64,000 bases of DNA from Bugulina stolonifera (lineage: Eukaryota > Bryozoa > Gymnolaemata > Cheilostomatida > Bugulidae): assembly GCA_935421135.1 (NCBI GenBank), contig OW285191.1, positions 12,031,700 through 12,095,699 of the forward strand. Reading direction: 5' to 3'. Both the position numbers and the translations under genes were made by a program. The notes beneath the pieces are model-generated. The model was not told the DNA's origin and ran no database searches. It saw nothing but the letters and a program-made list of their open reading frames with translations. The stretch's first letter is position 1; each line of letters begins with the position of its first letter. Below, one piece after another: positions 1-11,500 of the stretch.

Positions 1-545
1 TGACGATTTTTTTAGTGTTAGTTAAGGGAATTTTTTTCTGGTTGAAGGAAAATACAAAATGAGTGATATTCGCAAATTTACAGCAATAATTATAATATTC
101 AGATTAATTGGCCACGATCCACCTTCTACTGTATAATTTAATTGAGATTCTTTCAGAGATCGGTCAGCACAGGCCTATATACAATGTAGCCCAATTTTCT
201 GCCAAAGAGGGGATGACTCCATAAACAGATAATGTGAAGGCGTATAAACACATATTCACTGCATATTTGCCATTCAGTCGAGTTCCTCTAATGAAAATTA
301 GCATATGGTTGTATAGCCAGCCATGCTGTACTGACTACATAATATTGCCTATAAATTCTAGTATTCCATTGTTTCAAATGAAAATGATTAAAAATAACTT
401 TTAATATTTTAAATTGAAATTCACAAATTATCCTAGTGCCCAGGCTTGCCATGTTCGGCTGATAGAAATCAGGGAGATTCAGCATTTGAGTGGAGGTGTC
501 CATCTAGGGTGGGGTGGGGTGGGGTACCCAAATTTGAGTTGAAAG

Positions 546-748
546 TCAAGGAGTCTCCTGGAGTTAGGTGCAGAAGTGGAGAAATTTGAGATAGCCTTTG
601 TTCTTCGCCAAAAATGAAGCAGGAGAAGTTGTCTTCTCTATACTTTGCTGGTTGACCGCCCTTACCCCAAACCCCAACCACAAACAAGGAACTAAGGCTA
701 TCCAAATTTCTGCACTACTGCACCTAACAGGTCTCCTGCAGAATCAGG
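546..748. repeat. foldback (inverted-repeat) element
   Basis: The arm at 546-604 pairs with the arm at 689-748 in opposite orientation. Both share a GTTAGGTGCAG block followed by a GAAATTTG and GATAGCCT block with small gaps. The loop is about 85 bases. A G-rich tract (GGTGGGGTGGGG) lies just outside the left arm and a C-rich tract lies in the loop. No coding content is seen. It is probably a non-autonomous foldback or MITE remnant. Confidence 0.55.
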
Positions 749-1380
749 GAGACTTGGTAAGCCTGCTAGTACCTATAATTGTAAAGGAGAAAGGGCTTAT
801 TGCTGCTCAAAGTAATGCAACCCAAATTTTTAGTATTCTTGTTGATCTAAATACTTGCAAATCCTTATTAAAGTCCTTTTATAGTTCATGAAAATCACCT
901 GCATCCCACTCTGACAGAGAAAACCTTTCCAATTAATGTAGTTTTCAGTGCTCTCAGCCAGTTGGTATCAGAATAACTGGTAACATAAATGCTTGTCTTC
1001 CAAGCCAGCGTGGGAACGGTTTGGTTTGGGTAGTTGAAATGACCTTGGTAACAACATTCGGGCCTATTTATCATATTTCCATAATTGCCAATATTAACTA
1101 AATCGTTTCAAAGGGTTCTGCCCATTATTACTTTGTTAAGCGAACGGGTGGTGCCCACAGTGATTAGAGATGGAAGTAGCAAGAAACATTGCTTATGATA
1201 TTAATAGCCCTAGCCTCGGAATTTGATAGTTGAGGCTAATGAAGGGAACTTTGTAGGAAGTTGGTCCTGATTAGGGTTCAGCCAATAACCAAAGCCGATT
1301 TCTAATAAATTATATAATCGAAGTAGTCGTATCTAATATTAACCTATCGCAACAGAGCTCCATTACGATGGAGATTGAAA

Positions 1381-1496
1381 AGACCAACGTGTTGGTCTTT
1401 GCACAGCCGAATTCTCAACTGGATTCTCCATCTTTGAAAAGACCAGCATGTTGGTCTTTGCACAGCCGAATTCTCAACTGGATTCTCCATCTTTGC
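1381..1496. repeat. 59-bp tandem duplication with palindromic core
   Basis: Two copies (starting at 1381 and 1440) differ at only a few positions. Each starts with a palindrome. In copy 1, AAAGACCAAC and GTTGGTCTTT are separated by two bases, an exact inverted repeat. Copy 2 has one mismatch. This is a short direct duplication, not coding. Confidence 0.85.
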
Positions 1497-1924
1497 AAAC
1501 ATTATGAGGGTGCTCGTTCGAGATGCCCAAGTATCCCAGTGAATAAATATCACAATTTGCTCATTCGACTGCTAACTGCTGAATGGGTCGAGCCTTCATG
1601 GCCTCCATTACGTTGCCAAAGACAACAGTATTCTAAGATCAAGATTTGGCAAAGAAAACCTTCTGTAAAAGAACCTTCCATGCTCATATAATAGCATTTT
1701 TTGCTTTCAGACAATGCCCTTTGTCTATTTTGTAATATTTTAAATAATGCACATTGTTATATTGTAATGGTTTCTGTGATTTGGTGCGGTCGTCCTTGGA
1801 CGACTATCGACCCAGAAATGAAGTGCCTATGAGTGGTAATAGGACTTCGCATTACATGAAAGATCGAGCGGTCTCAATAGCCCAATAACTACCAGAGACG
1901 ACCCATCTGGTCCCAAGTCTGACC

Positions 1925-2190
1925 TTCAGACTATACGTTGAAAGAGAGTGATCCGACCTAGTAGGCGGTTCGCTAAGCGAATGACCTGACAAAAGGAAGT
2001 GAAAGTCTCTGTGTCAAGTATAGATGTGTCTTTATTGAAAGCCAAGTGAAGACTGAGACAATGAACAGTAAAACAATACCCTTTATATAGTATAAGGACT
2101 TCCGGCCGACGTAGTGTCGGGAAAAGACGACGTGTGGTCGTCCGGAAGTTGCGCAACAACATGGCCGCCGGAAGCCCGACGGCCGACCCA
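1925..2190 (-). mobile_element. solo-LTR-like block (minus strand)
   Basis: Read on the minus strand there is a TATATAAAG box (about 2091-2099), then about 55 bases, then AATAAA (2031-2036). This is the compact promoter-to-polyA spacing of an LTR R region. The 19-base string around this AATAAA (2019-2037) recurs exactly at 51232-51250 on the plus strand. No gag or pol coding sequence is nearby. A chance promoter or a different repeat class is possible. Confidence 0.35.
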
Positions 2191-3239
2191 AAATAGGTCG
2201 AGTTCTACAAAAGTTGCTTATAATGGTCCAATTCATGTACAAAATGAATATCAATGGATTCTGAGAGGTTGGGCCTCTGTACATGGGTATAAAAGGCATA
2301 AAAGACTTAGTAATAATCATACATGAATGCATATCAGTATGTAATGGGTATAAACACATGAATACACGTATATAGACAGTAATTAAATGGTTTAACATGC
2401 AATACAATTGAATGTGGGTATACGAGCAGCTAATTATGAGAGTTTGAGTGTCAGCAGAGTAGCGCTGTGACAACTACTAGGCACTTAGGGTGCTGTAGGT
2501 CTTTGTCCGGTAGCTGAAGTCGTATATAAATGTCCTGTACCATTACAATATTATGTAGATTAGCCTTTATGTTCTCAGGCATAGGCACAAACTGCATGAT
2601 CATTACAAAGAAGTGGAGACAAATCCTAGTATCTTTGCCCAGGCTCCATGTTTCACTTAGTGTGTAGGGTTAGTTAGGAATTTATGCGCACCACACTGAG
2701 AATTGTGGGATGGACTACACTTTGTAAGCACACCAGCTCTAAATGATAGCCTCCAGCAAAATCTGCATAAGAACTCATCTAAATGAAGAAAGTGAAAGTA
2801 AATTCATTTTGCATAAATGTATCATTTATTATGGAGTTGTCTCCCCTCATTCAAAATTTATAACCTGCTTGGAAGACAACTCCAAACATTTATTGAGAGT
2901 ATGTTCACTCCCATTTTCAATCCATAATTGGTAAATACAATATACAGTAACCTGCATGTCAGAGAGTTTTGACTAGCACAAACTCATAGATTAGCTAAAA
3001 GAGACAATCTTATTTTTTACTTTGCTGAATAGACACCTTTGGTGCTTGGATGTTCAAATTTTGTAACAAAAAATGATTAATTTTAATGCTGTAATTGATC
3101 GTAATAGAGAATAATCATAACAGCCTCTTGCTATAATAGCCATATAGCTCACTTTTGACAATAAAGTATTGTGATACCATTAGCTTTCGGTCTATTAGCA
3201 TTATTTTCCATCTCCTACGAAACTGTAAGAGTACTTGAC

Positions 3240-3638
3240 CAGGGGTTCTCAACGGGAGTCCAGTGGCCCCCAGAGGCCACAGCAAACTTTCAGAAGAACC
3301 ACTGCCCACCAAATATGGCAATATAATCAATACACATATATATACAGTCACGTATAAAGTACATATAGGGCCTGCATATGCATGCATACATGTACATGCA
3401 TACATACATAGGGCCTACATATAAATATATATGGGGTATACATGGACTTTAATGTATAGCCAGTGCAACTGACCAGGGATCTATGTTCGCAAGGTGTTGC
3501 GTACGATCCGTACTGGCAAATTGGCTGTCTGATACAATAAGCCAAATCTGTTTGTGACTTTCTAGTCTGACTTACTTGGCCCATGGATATTTTGGATTGA
3601 GCAAAGCGGTATGGTGTGAAAAAGGTTGATACCCCCTG
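3240..3638. mobile_element. hAT-type MITE
   Basis: The left end reads CAGGGGTTCTCAAC and the right end, reverse complemented, reads CAGGGGGTATCAACC. This is the terminal inverted repeat style of hAT/Charlie elements. The 8 bases before the left end (TACTTGAC, 3232-3239) and after the right end (TACTAGAT, 3639-3646) match at 6 of 8 positions, consistent with an aged 8-bp target duplication. The element is 399 bp and non-coding. It ends about 57 bases before the acceptor of the first identified zinc-finger-gene exon. Confidence 0.75.
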
Positions 3639-3695
3639 TACTAGATGTAGCGGAATGATAAAGCTAGCAGTATAGATTCAATATACATTTTGTAG

Positions 3696-5523
3696 GTACA
3701 AGTTCAGAAGTAGAGTTGAGAGACCCTCAGAATATTTTACCAACATCCCAGAATTCAGAAAATAGCTTTACGCCACCTGCTAAGATCAAGCACGCCTCGA
3801 ACTGGCCTACTCGGATAGTCGAGAGAACACCTGTGGCTTTATCGGTTCCTTCTCACCTCACCGACAATCAGTCATTTCCCAACACTATAGGTGTTAATGC
3901 AGATGACGAGTTACATAAAACAGTATCAGTTCCTGACTGGGCGAGAGTTCCATCCGATCACTCTGAGGAAACAGCTATGTCTATAGATAAACCTTCCTTA
4001 ACAGAGAAGTCCCATTCCTCGCACTTTCCTGTCATTACTTCAAGCTCGTCAGGTACCCCGAGTGAGGTCAAGTCTGAACCTGTCTCCCAAAATAGACCTG
4101 CAGACAATAAAGATCTAGGACATCAGAGGGATTCAATGCATTGCACTTGCATGGAAGAAACTGACTGCCGCCCTAGTGCGGAGGGCATCTGCAGGAGTGC
4201 TGTGAGAGGAACTCGTATACCAGTTGAAGGTTTGTATAGGGTTTTAAATTAATAGATGGAGTTAGGCATATAGGGAAATCCTTGTATTACGGCATGGTTC
4301 GGGGAAGGGATAATAAGTGTTTTCTCACATCTCTTATTTTTCTATCAATCCTGGTTATGCTAACCTATTACGTGTAACTCTGACATCTAGGCCCTACATG
4401 TAATATGTGTCTGTCTTTTCACGCTTCTCTATTAGAACACTATCACTTTACTATCCTCACTTTTTTTTCTCATAGCGAGCCCTGTTGGTGAGAGCTGCAG
4501 GCAGCAGCAGCAAAGGTTATGTGGTGATGACCTTCTTGATTGTAACTTGGGAATGCGGTTGGTACAACTGGATGGTTCTCCAGAGTCTTCCAGCTCCGAA
4601 AGTGATGTGGAGACAGCTAAAACAGTGGTCAAAACTTTTAACGAACCTATGGGTCTTTTTGGTAGGCCATAGCTCATATATGTGTATTGGTACTTTGGTC
4701 AGCTAAGCTTAGCTTCTCTCTGTTTGATTTCTTCTACTACATAACTAACCACTGTACAAGCTAAATCGATTGCCTACTTTCTTAGCAATTGAGATTTTTA
4801 GCAATTGAGATTTTTTTCAAGAGCCATTTAATCCATCAGTTACTAATCACTAACTTCTGCTGGAGGTGTTAAGAGAAGGCAGTAGGCATATATGTCCGTG
4901 TCGTGCAATAGACAGCAACAACTTTTTTAATGCAAAAAGCATATTGACTAATTCCTATAAGTTGGCTTTCTACTTTCTAACTTTTATAGGTCCAATTGTT
5001 AGAATAGTTTGCCTCAAAGTATTTTCATCAAATTTCCTGTAAGTTTGGTTACTTTCTTGGACATTTTAAATTTCAGTTGGACCCAATTTTTAAGACATGA
5101 TACTACTTAAGCTTGTCTGTATTTTTAAAGCTCATTGGCTAAATTGGTAATTTACCTCATCTCTATATATTTTAGTGTCGAGTAAGATGTCTGCTCCTGT
5201 AGCAATGAATAAGCACCAGGGTGGTTCTACGGTACCAAAGGGCAAGTCAGTTCGCTCTGTAGTTCCTGCTTCTATGGGTCAGTCAGATGTTTCCCTGTCC
5301 ATGCAGCCTAAAGTGTCACCCTCCCCTGGTCAAACAGCTCAAGACACGTCAGGTTCTAACCAATCAAAAGTTTCATATACCAACTCAGCTGGTACTTCTA
5401 CCAAACAGACCCGAGCGCCCATCTCTGTTCAGACTGCAACTACTAGATCAATTAGAACTAGCAGGGCTTCAGTCTCACGTAAACAGTCAATAAAATCAAA
5501 AAATACGAGGCTTTACCAAAACG
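3696..5523 (+). CDS. zinc-finger gene exons 1-3: Ser/Thr-rich N-terminal part
   Basis: The exons are 3696-4229, 4476-4661 and 5176-5523, all phase 1 to phase 1. The encoded sequence is rich in Ser, Thr, Pro and Gln with few hydrophobic runs, so it is probably disordered. Exon 1 contains a Cys cluster near its end (MHCTCMEETDC). Exon 2 has QQQQ followed by a Ser/Glu/Asp stretch (SPESSSSESDVE). Exon 3 is basic and Ser/Thr-rich. Exon 1 begins with two bases of a split codon after a TTTTGTAG acceptor. Upstream in that frame there is a TAG at 3665 and no ATG before it, so at least one 5' exon is missing. Confidence 0.7.
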
Positions 5524-8500
5524 GTGAGTACATCTAGACTGGTGGAGTAACAGCTAGCTGTAGTTATAAAAGTAACAACTGAACATAATATCAAATTTTA
5601 AAATGGTTGGTGTACTGAAACTTCGAAAATGATTCTTTACTGCATACCCGAAACGTCCTGTAACAGAAATTTGCGCTATCACCTATTTTATTTCTGTGAT
5701 TTCCAGGGCTCATGTGCTATAATCCTTCTTCATCCAACCAAGAGCATAACTGTAATACTCACCTAAGTGATGCTGATCTGAAACGCGTTTGTGATGCCGA
5801 TCGAGAGGAAATCGCCGGTTGTCTTCTAACAGAACTAGTTGAATCTGTCCACTGTAAATACAACCACCGCTCTTGTAGTAATAGTTATTGCAGAATGGGT
5901 TTAACAAAGTATAAACTACCAGTTTACCCTGGCAAAGTAAGAGGTTAGTGAATATGCTCTCCTTATCTACCTTTTGGGTTCAGTTTCCCACCCTTTGAAT
6001 TATGGGGCATTAGCATTAGTGTTACCAGGAACATGTCTGATTGTTATGTCTGTCTGGGTAACTGAGGAGCACCCGTACAACATACAGGACAAATAATTGG
6101 CTAACTAAGCAAGTAGATGCTAGGGCTAGAGTGGAAGCAGGTCTACCCGACACACTGTAAACACCTAACAAGGTAGTGTGGTGACTAGCAGAGACTCCAT
6201 GGGCCCGAAGGCGTTGTCAAAGTCCTCAGTCAACGCACGACCTGGAGGTGTGGTCTCGACTCCTATAGCTAGGCTGAGGCTAGCAGGAGCGGAGCCTACT
6301 GCTGTGGGGAGAGGTTGGTTTGTTGGGTCGTAGTACTAGTCATGATATTGTACTTGGAAAGACCCAAGGCCAAAGAGAGTGCCTGATGCCCTACTATTAG
6401 CAGTAAACAGTAATTCCAGGATCATCTAGAAAGAATAGTTTGTAAGCGAATTCCATGTTAATCGGTGCTTTGTGTATTTAAATACATTAGGTCACGAGTG
6501 TAATATAAATATGTGAAAGTAAGGTGACATTTATGACCGTTTGTATTCTGCTAGTGAGTATTGACTCTGTGTTTTACCGATGTGCTATCACATAATTCTC
6601 TCCCATCTTTTAGATTTCCCATCTGACAACATGAAGGATGATAGAACACAGATAGCATATGAAACCATCTTAGATATACGAGAAAAGATTTCTGTGGCTC
6701 ACACCTCGAGAGGGTCTCCCATCTCAAGAGGTAGCTCAGTAGTATCTCGTGCACTCAAGGGACACTCGGCACGATCTACGTCTACACAGCGCCACTCAAC
6801 TCAGCGTGCTCAACCTAGATCACTAATTTTAAAGGCAGAAAAACATCAAGTGAAGCCACGCACCGCTCAGCAAATAGGTATGTGAATTGGTCAGCTAACT
6901 TAGCAAATTTCAAACTATTGGTCTATTAAACTCGATTAGGCTCTCTTTTGTCTTGGCAGTGAAATGTTCTTATGGCTCAACTAGTTCCCAATGCTGTCCA
7001 CATGTGATCTTTTTCTCCTTTGGTCACTCATATGCTGTTTGTGCATTGACAGCTGCTGATGCCATTGCCGATTCGGATGATGCGGTGTGTATACTGATGT
7101 CACAGATGGTAAGCCGTGTGGTGTGTGACCGTAACCACAGGTCATGTGCTCAATTAACGGGATGTGACAGGCCGGGTAACAATGTGTATCTGTATCCAGA
7201 GGAGAGGGCAGTAACGCCAGGTACGTGTTGCTGTCTATACAGAGCTATGTATCAGACCTGTAGACCTCGTATTATCATTATATCGTATTCAATGTTTCAT
7301 TTATGTTGTGACAAGTTGTGGGGAGATGAGTTAACTGTCAGTGGTAGACAGCGTTTTCCGAGAAATATTTATACAACATCTTATATAACATCTGGTTTTG
7401 TTATGTAATAGTGACTAATGACAGCAATCTAGCTCGTCTAGAGTCTGATGACATCACCGTGATTGCTGGAGATCTCTTACATGAGATGATCAACTGGGTG
7501 TCATGTCAGACAGACCATGTACCATCACGGATGGAATCGTGTACAGCCACAAAGTGCAACATCTACATGAACATATCCAAACCTGTGGAACCCCTAAAGT
7601 CTAAGAAATCAACCGGACGACTGAGAAACTCATGGAATCGGAGCCGTACGTGTATTTAGTAGTAGTTTAGTTCTAGTCTATTGCAATACTTTCCTTTGGA
7701 TCACTGAGCTGTTGACACAATGCTTGTAAGATCTGCCTTCAGCTGCTTTGTAATATAAATACTAGTGATACTGATGTCTATTCAACCCAAAAATGAGCAT
7801 TAACATGTTTATATACGATTTTTTTCTAGCGAATATTGCTAAGAAAAATTCTCGAAGGAGTGAGACTGGACAGAAAAGAGTCTCGAAGAGCCCTAGAAAG
7901 CCTGTGGTATGTTAATTCATATTCTTCTTGTAGCTAAGAATATTGTCGTATAACTAGAACGTTTAGCATATAATGTAATTCATGGAGAACTCAAGTGCGT
8001 CAATCTGGTGACTCTCCAGATAGATTGTTCTAGGAGGGTTTCAAACTGAGATTCTTCCAAATACAGGCTCTCATGTCAAGGACAAAATATCACTGGTCAA
8101 TCATGGGCTGAGTTAAAACTGGTGCATGTGCATGCCAAAGACCAAAATATTGAATGCCAGCTTTTTGCCCAAAATTAACGCTCAGCTGAATTTCAACTGT
8201 GTGTCAAAGAGATGTAGGAATTCTCTCAAAATGTGGCGATTTCCACTGTGATTTGCAGTCGCTTGGCTGAGCCCTTTGTGTATTAGATATGGCGTCTGAT
8301 TAATGATGTTAGTGAAGGTGTTGTACATATAAATTAGGGTAAAAGTTAGAGGTAATTGACGGTAACTGCAATCACACATTCATATAAATATTCAATACAA
8401 TTGAGCTATTCAAATACTGAACTGAATAGTCCATCAGCCAACCATCAAAAAGTGGCTTAGTTTTTGAAGTTCGCTCCTGACCTCTCCAATCTACACAAAT

Positions 8501-11500
8501 TTTTGGCTCCAAAGTAAACAAGACCTGAATTTTATGATTCTGGAAACTAACCCTCTGAAATATGTTGACGAAGACCTCAAATTTTAGGTCAAAGTTCACC
8601 TCCTCAGCGAAAATTGCCCTTATTTGCTATTTTTTGTGGTTTACAAACCTTCTGGCAATGAATCCACAATGCATGGACTCTTCATACTTCAACGTAATGT
8701 TACCACAAGCAGTCCAATGCTCTGTGTCAAATTTTATTAGTGTCAGTTCAAAATTTTTATAATGAAGAGAAAAATTGCTTCGTTACAGAGGGGATAATTC
8801 CTTATAATAGAAAACCCTCTGCCACCAAATCCATAATGCGCAGGCTCTTCATATTTAAATATGATGCTACCACAAGCAGTCTGGTGCCCCATACTAAATT
8901 TCATGAGTGTCAGTCCAAAAGCTTTATGATTAAAATATAAATTCCTTCGTTACAGAGGGGGATAATTCCTAAAAAACAGCAAATCATTGAGATTTCCACA
9001 AACTGCAGAGATTTTGGGTGTTATCGTAAACAAGGCCCTAATTTTATGATTCTAGAATAGTTTGACAATGACCTTCTTCGTATTTAAGGATGCTGTTACT
9101 ATATTCAGTGCAATAATCTGTGCATAATAACATGATAACCTGCGCAGACTTTCTACGGAGAGCAACGTCTCTTTTGTTACAGTGGAAATAACACGTAAAA
9201 AAATCACTCATGAAAATTTTAGAATTTTACAAACATTTACTGTTATTTGTTGACCTTCCAAGTATACTCTAGTGCTGTTCTACTGTATCTACTTGAGAAC
9301 TTATGAGCCATTAGTGTATCTTGTAATGTAGTTTCAGCATCAGCCCAGCGATTATAAGATAATATTGATGTACTTTATTACAATTAAAGATACAGGTTAG
9401 GTAGTATATTATATTTAGTGACAAAGCATAAAATATATGCAAAAACCCATAACATGACATGACCTCTATATTACCCACTTGCAGGGACAATAAGAACTAG
9501 AGCTAATAGACTGAGTTCGAAGGAACATGTGCTGTACCATGAAACTAAAAAATTAATTATAATTTGATCCAGTAAGATACAGACAACCTAACACAGGCAC
9601 AAAATATGACATGCATATAAATTTACAAATTAGAATTTAGGCTAAACTTACAATTAATATACAGGCATACAAGTATCTATATATCATCTGGTATTGTGTA
9701 CTTGCATATTTGGTCTTCTTACAGGAGCAACAGACAGTATGTAACATGTCAGTTTAAATAGTTTCACCACTAAATAACTTTGTAGGTGAGATCTAATACC
9801 TCTCATCCATAGTTAACAGGGCGAGGTACTTCCATCCTCAGTTTATAGACTCTTGTACAAATTGCAGCAACATAATTGGCATGGGTAGCACGAATCTTCA
9901 GTAACGACTTACGTGGTGGGGAAAGGCGACTTGTCCCACCACTAGTTATGAAACGTGTAAATCCAAGTGCATTGACAGATTTTCTGTGCTCAGGTAGATG
10001 ATTAGGGTAACTTCTTCGAATACAAATAACGATTAATAATTTGAAACTTTGTTTCACTAGGTATATGGAGTGTCATACTGCACACTAGGAATACAAGGTT
10101 ATACAGCAATTGTGGTACCGTTTTGTTCAGTACTATTAATAGTTTAGTCTTCGGGTGTTCAGTGGCCATGTGGTACTTGATTTCGTTTGGTTGATAGCAT
10201 TTGAAATACCTATACTAGCCTACTTCAATGATAGCTCTGCGTCCTTCAAGAATTACCATTATAGCTGTCATCATCACCGTTGATGGTACTGTATGCTGCT
10301 GAGGTTGATCGTAATTTAGTTGAGTTAGTAACACGGCAACATTGTTTCTAGCCAGTCCGCCCTAGCAAAAGACAAAAATACACAAACTCATCTAATTTTT
10401 TTAAAAGATGTTCTCAAGAGTATGAATTACTAATCAACAAATTAGATCTTTTTTTACCCTTCATAACGTAAGCGTATGTGCACAAGCTCATAATTTAAAT
10501 TTATGCATGTTTGAGCATAAGGGAGAAAAGTGAAGAGTTCTGCTTCAAGGAATTCTTACATGTATATATCATCCATCAAAAATATTTTCTGATATAGCCC
10601 CTTGCATCGGCAGTAAGAACATACCTACCAAGGCAAGGTCTGTCCGCATGCTTGCTGTGCATATCTTGTAACGTTGGTATGGATACATATGCCTATCACC
10701 CACCGATCACATCTTCAAGGGTTTTTTTCAGCAATGCAACTTGCACCTAAAACAGCAAGGGTTTTACAACTGTAGGTAATAAAATATAAATGTGCTGATC
10801 CAGAAACAAAGAATTATTCTAGGGTGTAGCTGGAAAAATACTTGTAGAACAATAATAGGAGTGGAAGGGCTGTGTGCATGTGAAATAACAGAAGGGCAAA
10901 CATAACTGCAGCCTTCGCCGTGAAATTAATGCCACAGTTTTAATGCTAGTATCCTCCAGAAAATATCTAGTAAACATGGAACATAACTACAACCTAGATT
11001 AGACTACTTGAACATTACCCTTAATTATATACACTAAAATCAAAATGAAATCCTTATTGCATTGCTAGGTAAAACATAGGCCTACTATTAGCAGTCTTGC
11101 TACACTATAAAATAATGATAATAACAGAATAACACAATACAAGACTACATTTAGTATAATTTTGTATACATGTCTATAACCATAACAAATAATTATACAT
11201 GTGTATTTAAAACTACATTTAGGCTATTTTACAAATTTCTTGTGGGTCAAGATCATGCAAAAAAATTTGCTGATTGCAATCAACTTCATCACATTTAATT
11301 ATATTATTATAAAAATATTATATTGAGGAATTATAACAGATTTGTGACGAGGTATGAGCATAATTCACATGGCAATGGGATAAGCAATAAGAATTTTATA
11401 AAATGATAATTATTATTAATTATAATTATGGATAAATACATGTTTCCACTAAAAAGTAATTGCCATAAATTACAATGAATAATTAAATTAGGTAAACTTA

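Larger units (their letters stand above)
1..3695. other. 5' flank of the zinc-finger gene, no supported gene
   Basis: I find no convincing coding exon here. Open frames of 60-166 codons are not supported by domain sequence or paired splice sites. The upstream exon or exons of the zinc-finger gene must lie here or beyond the window, because the first exon I can define (3696) begins with a phase-1 acceptor. The stretch contains an inverted-repeat element (546-748), a 59-bp duplication (about 1381-1496), an LTR-like block (about 1925-2190) and a hAT-type MITE (3240-3638), each listed separately. Confidence 0.6.

Noticed and set aside
1973..2473. 166-codon minus-strand open frame
   Set aside because: It overlaps the LTR-like block, has no recognisable domain and continues through low-complexity sequence; open by chance.
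2743..2934. Upstream first exon of the zinc-finger gene
   Set aside because: A 63-codon open frame exists but has no phase-1 donor that convincingly joins 3696 and no Ser/Thr-rich character like exon 1.
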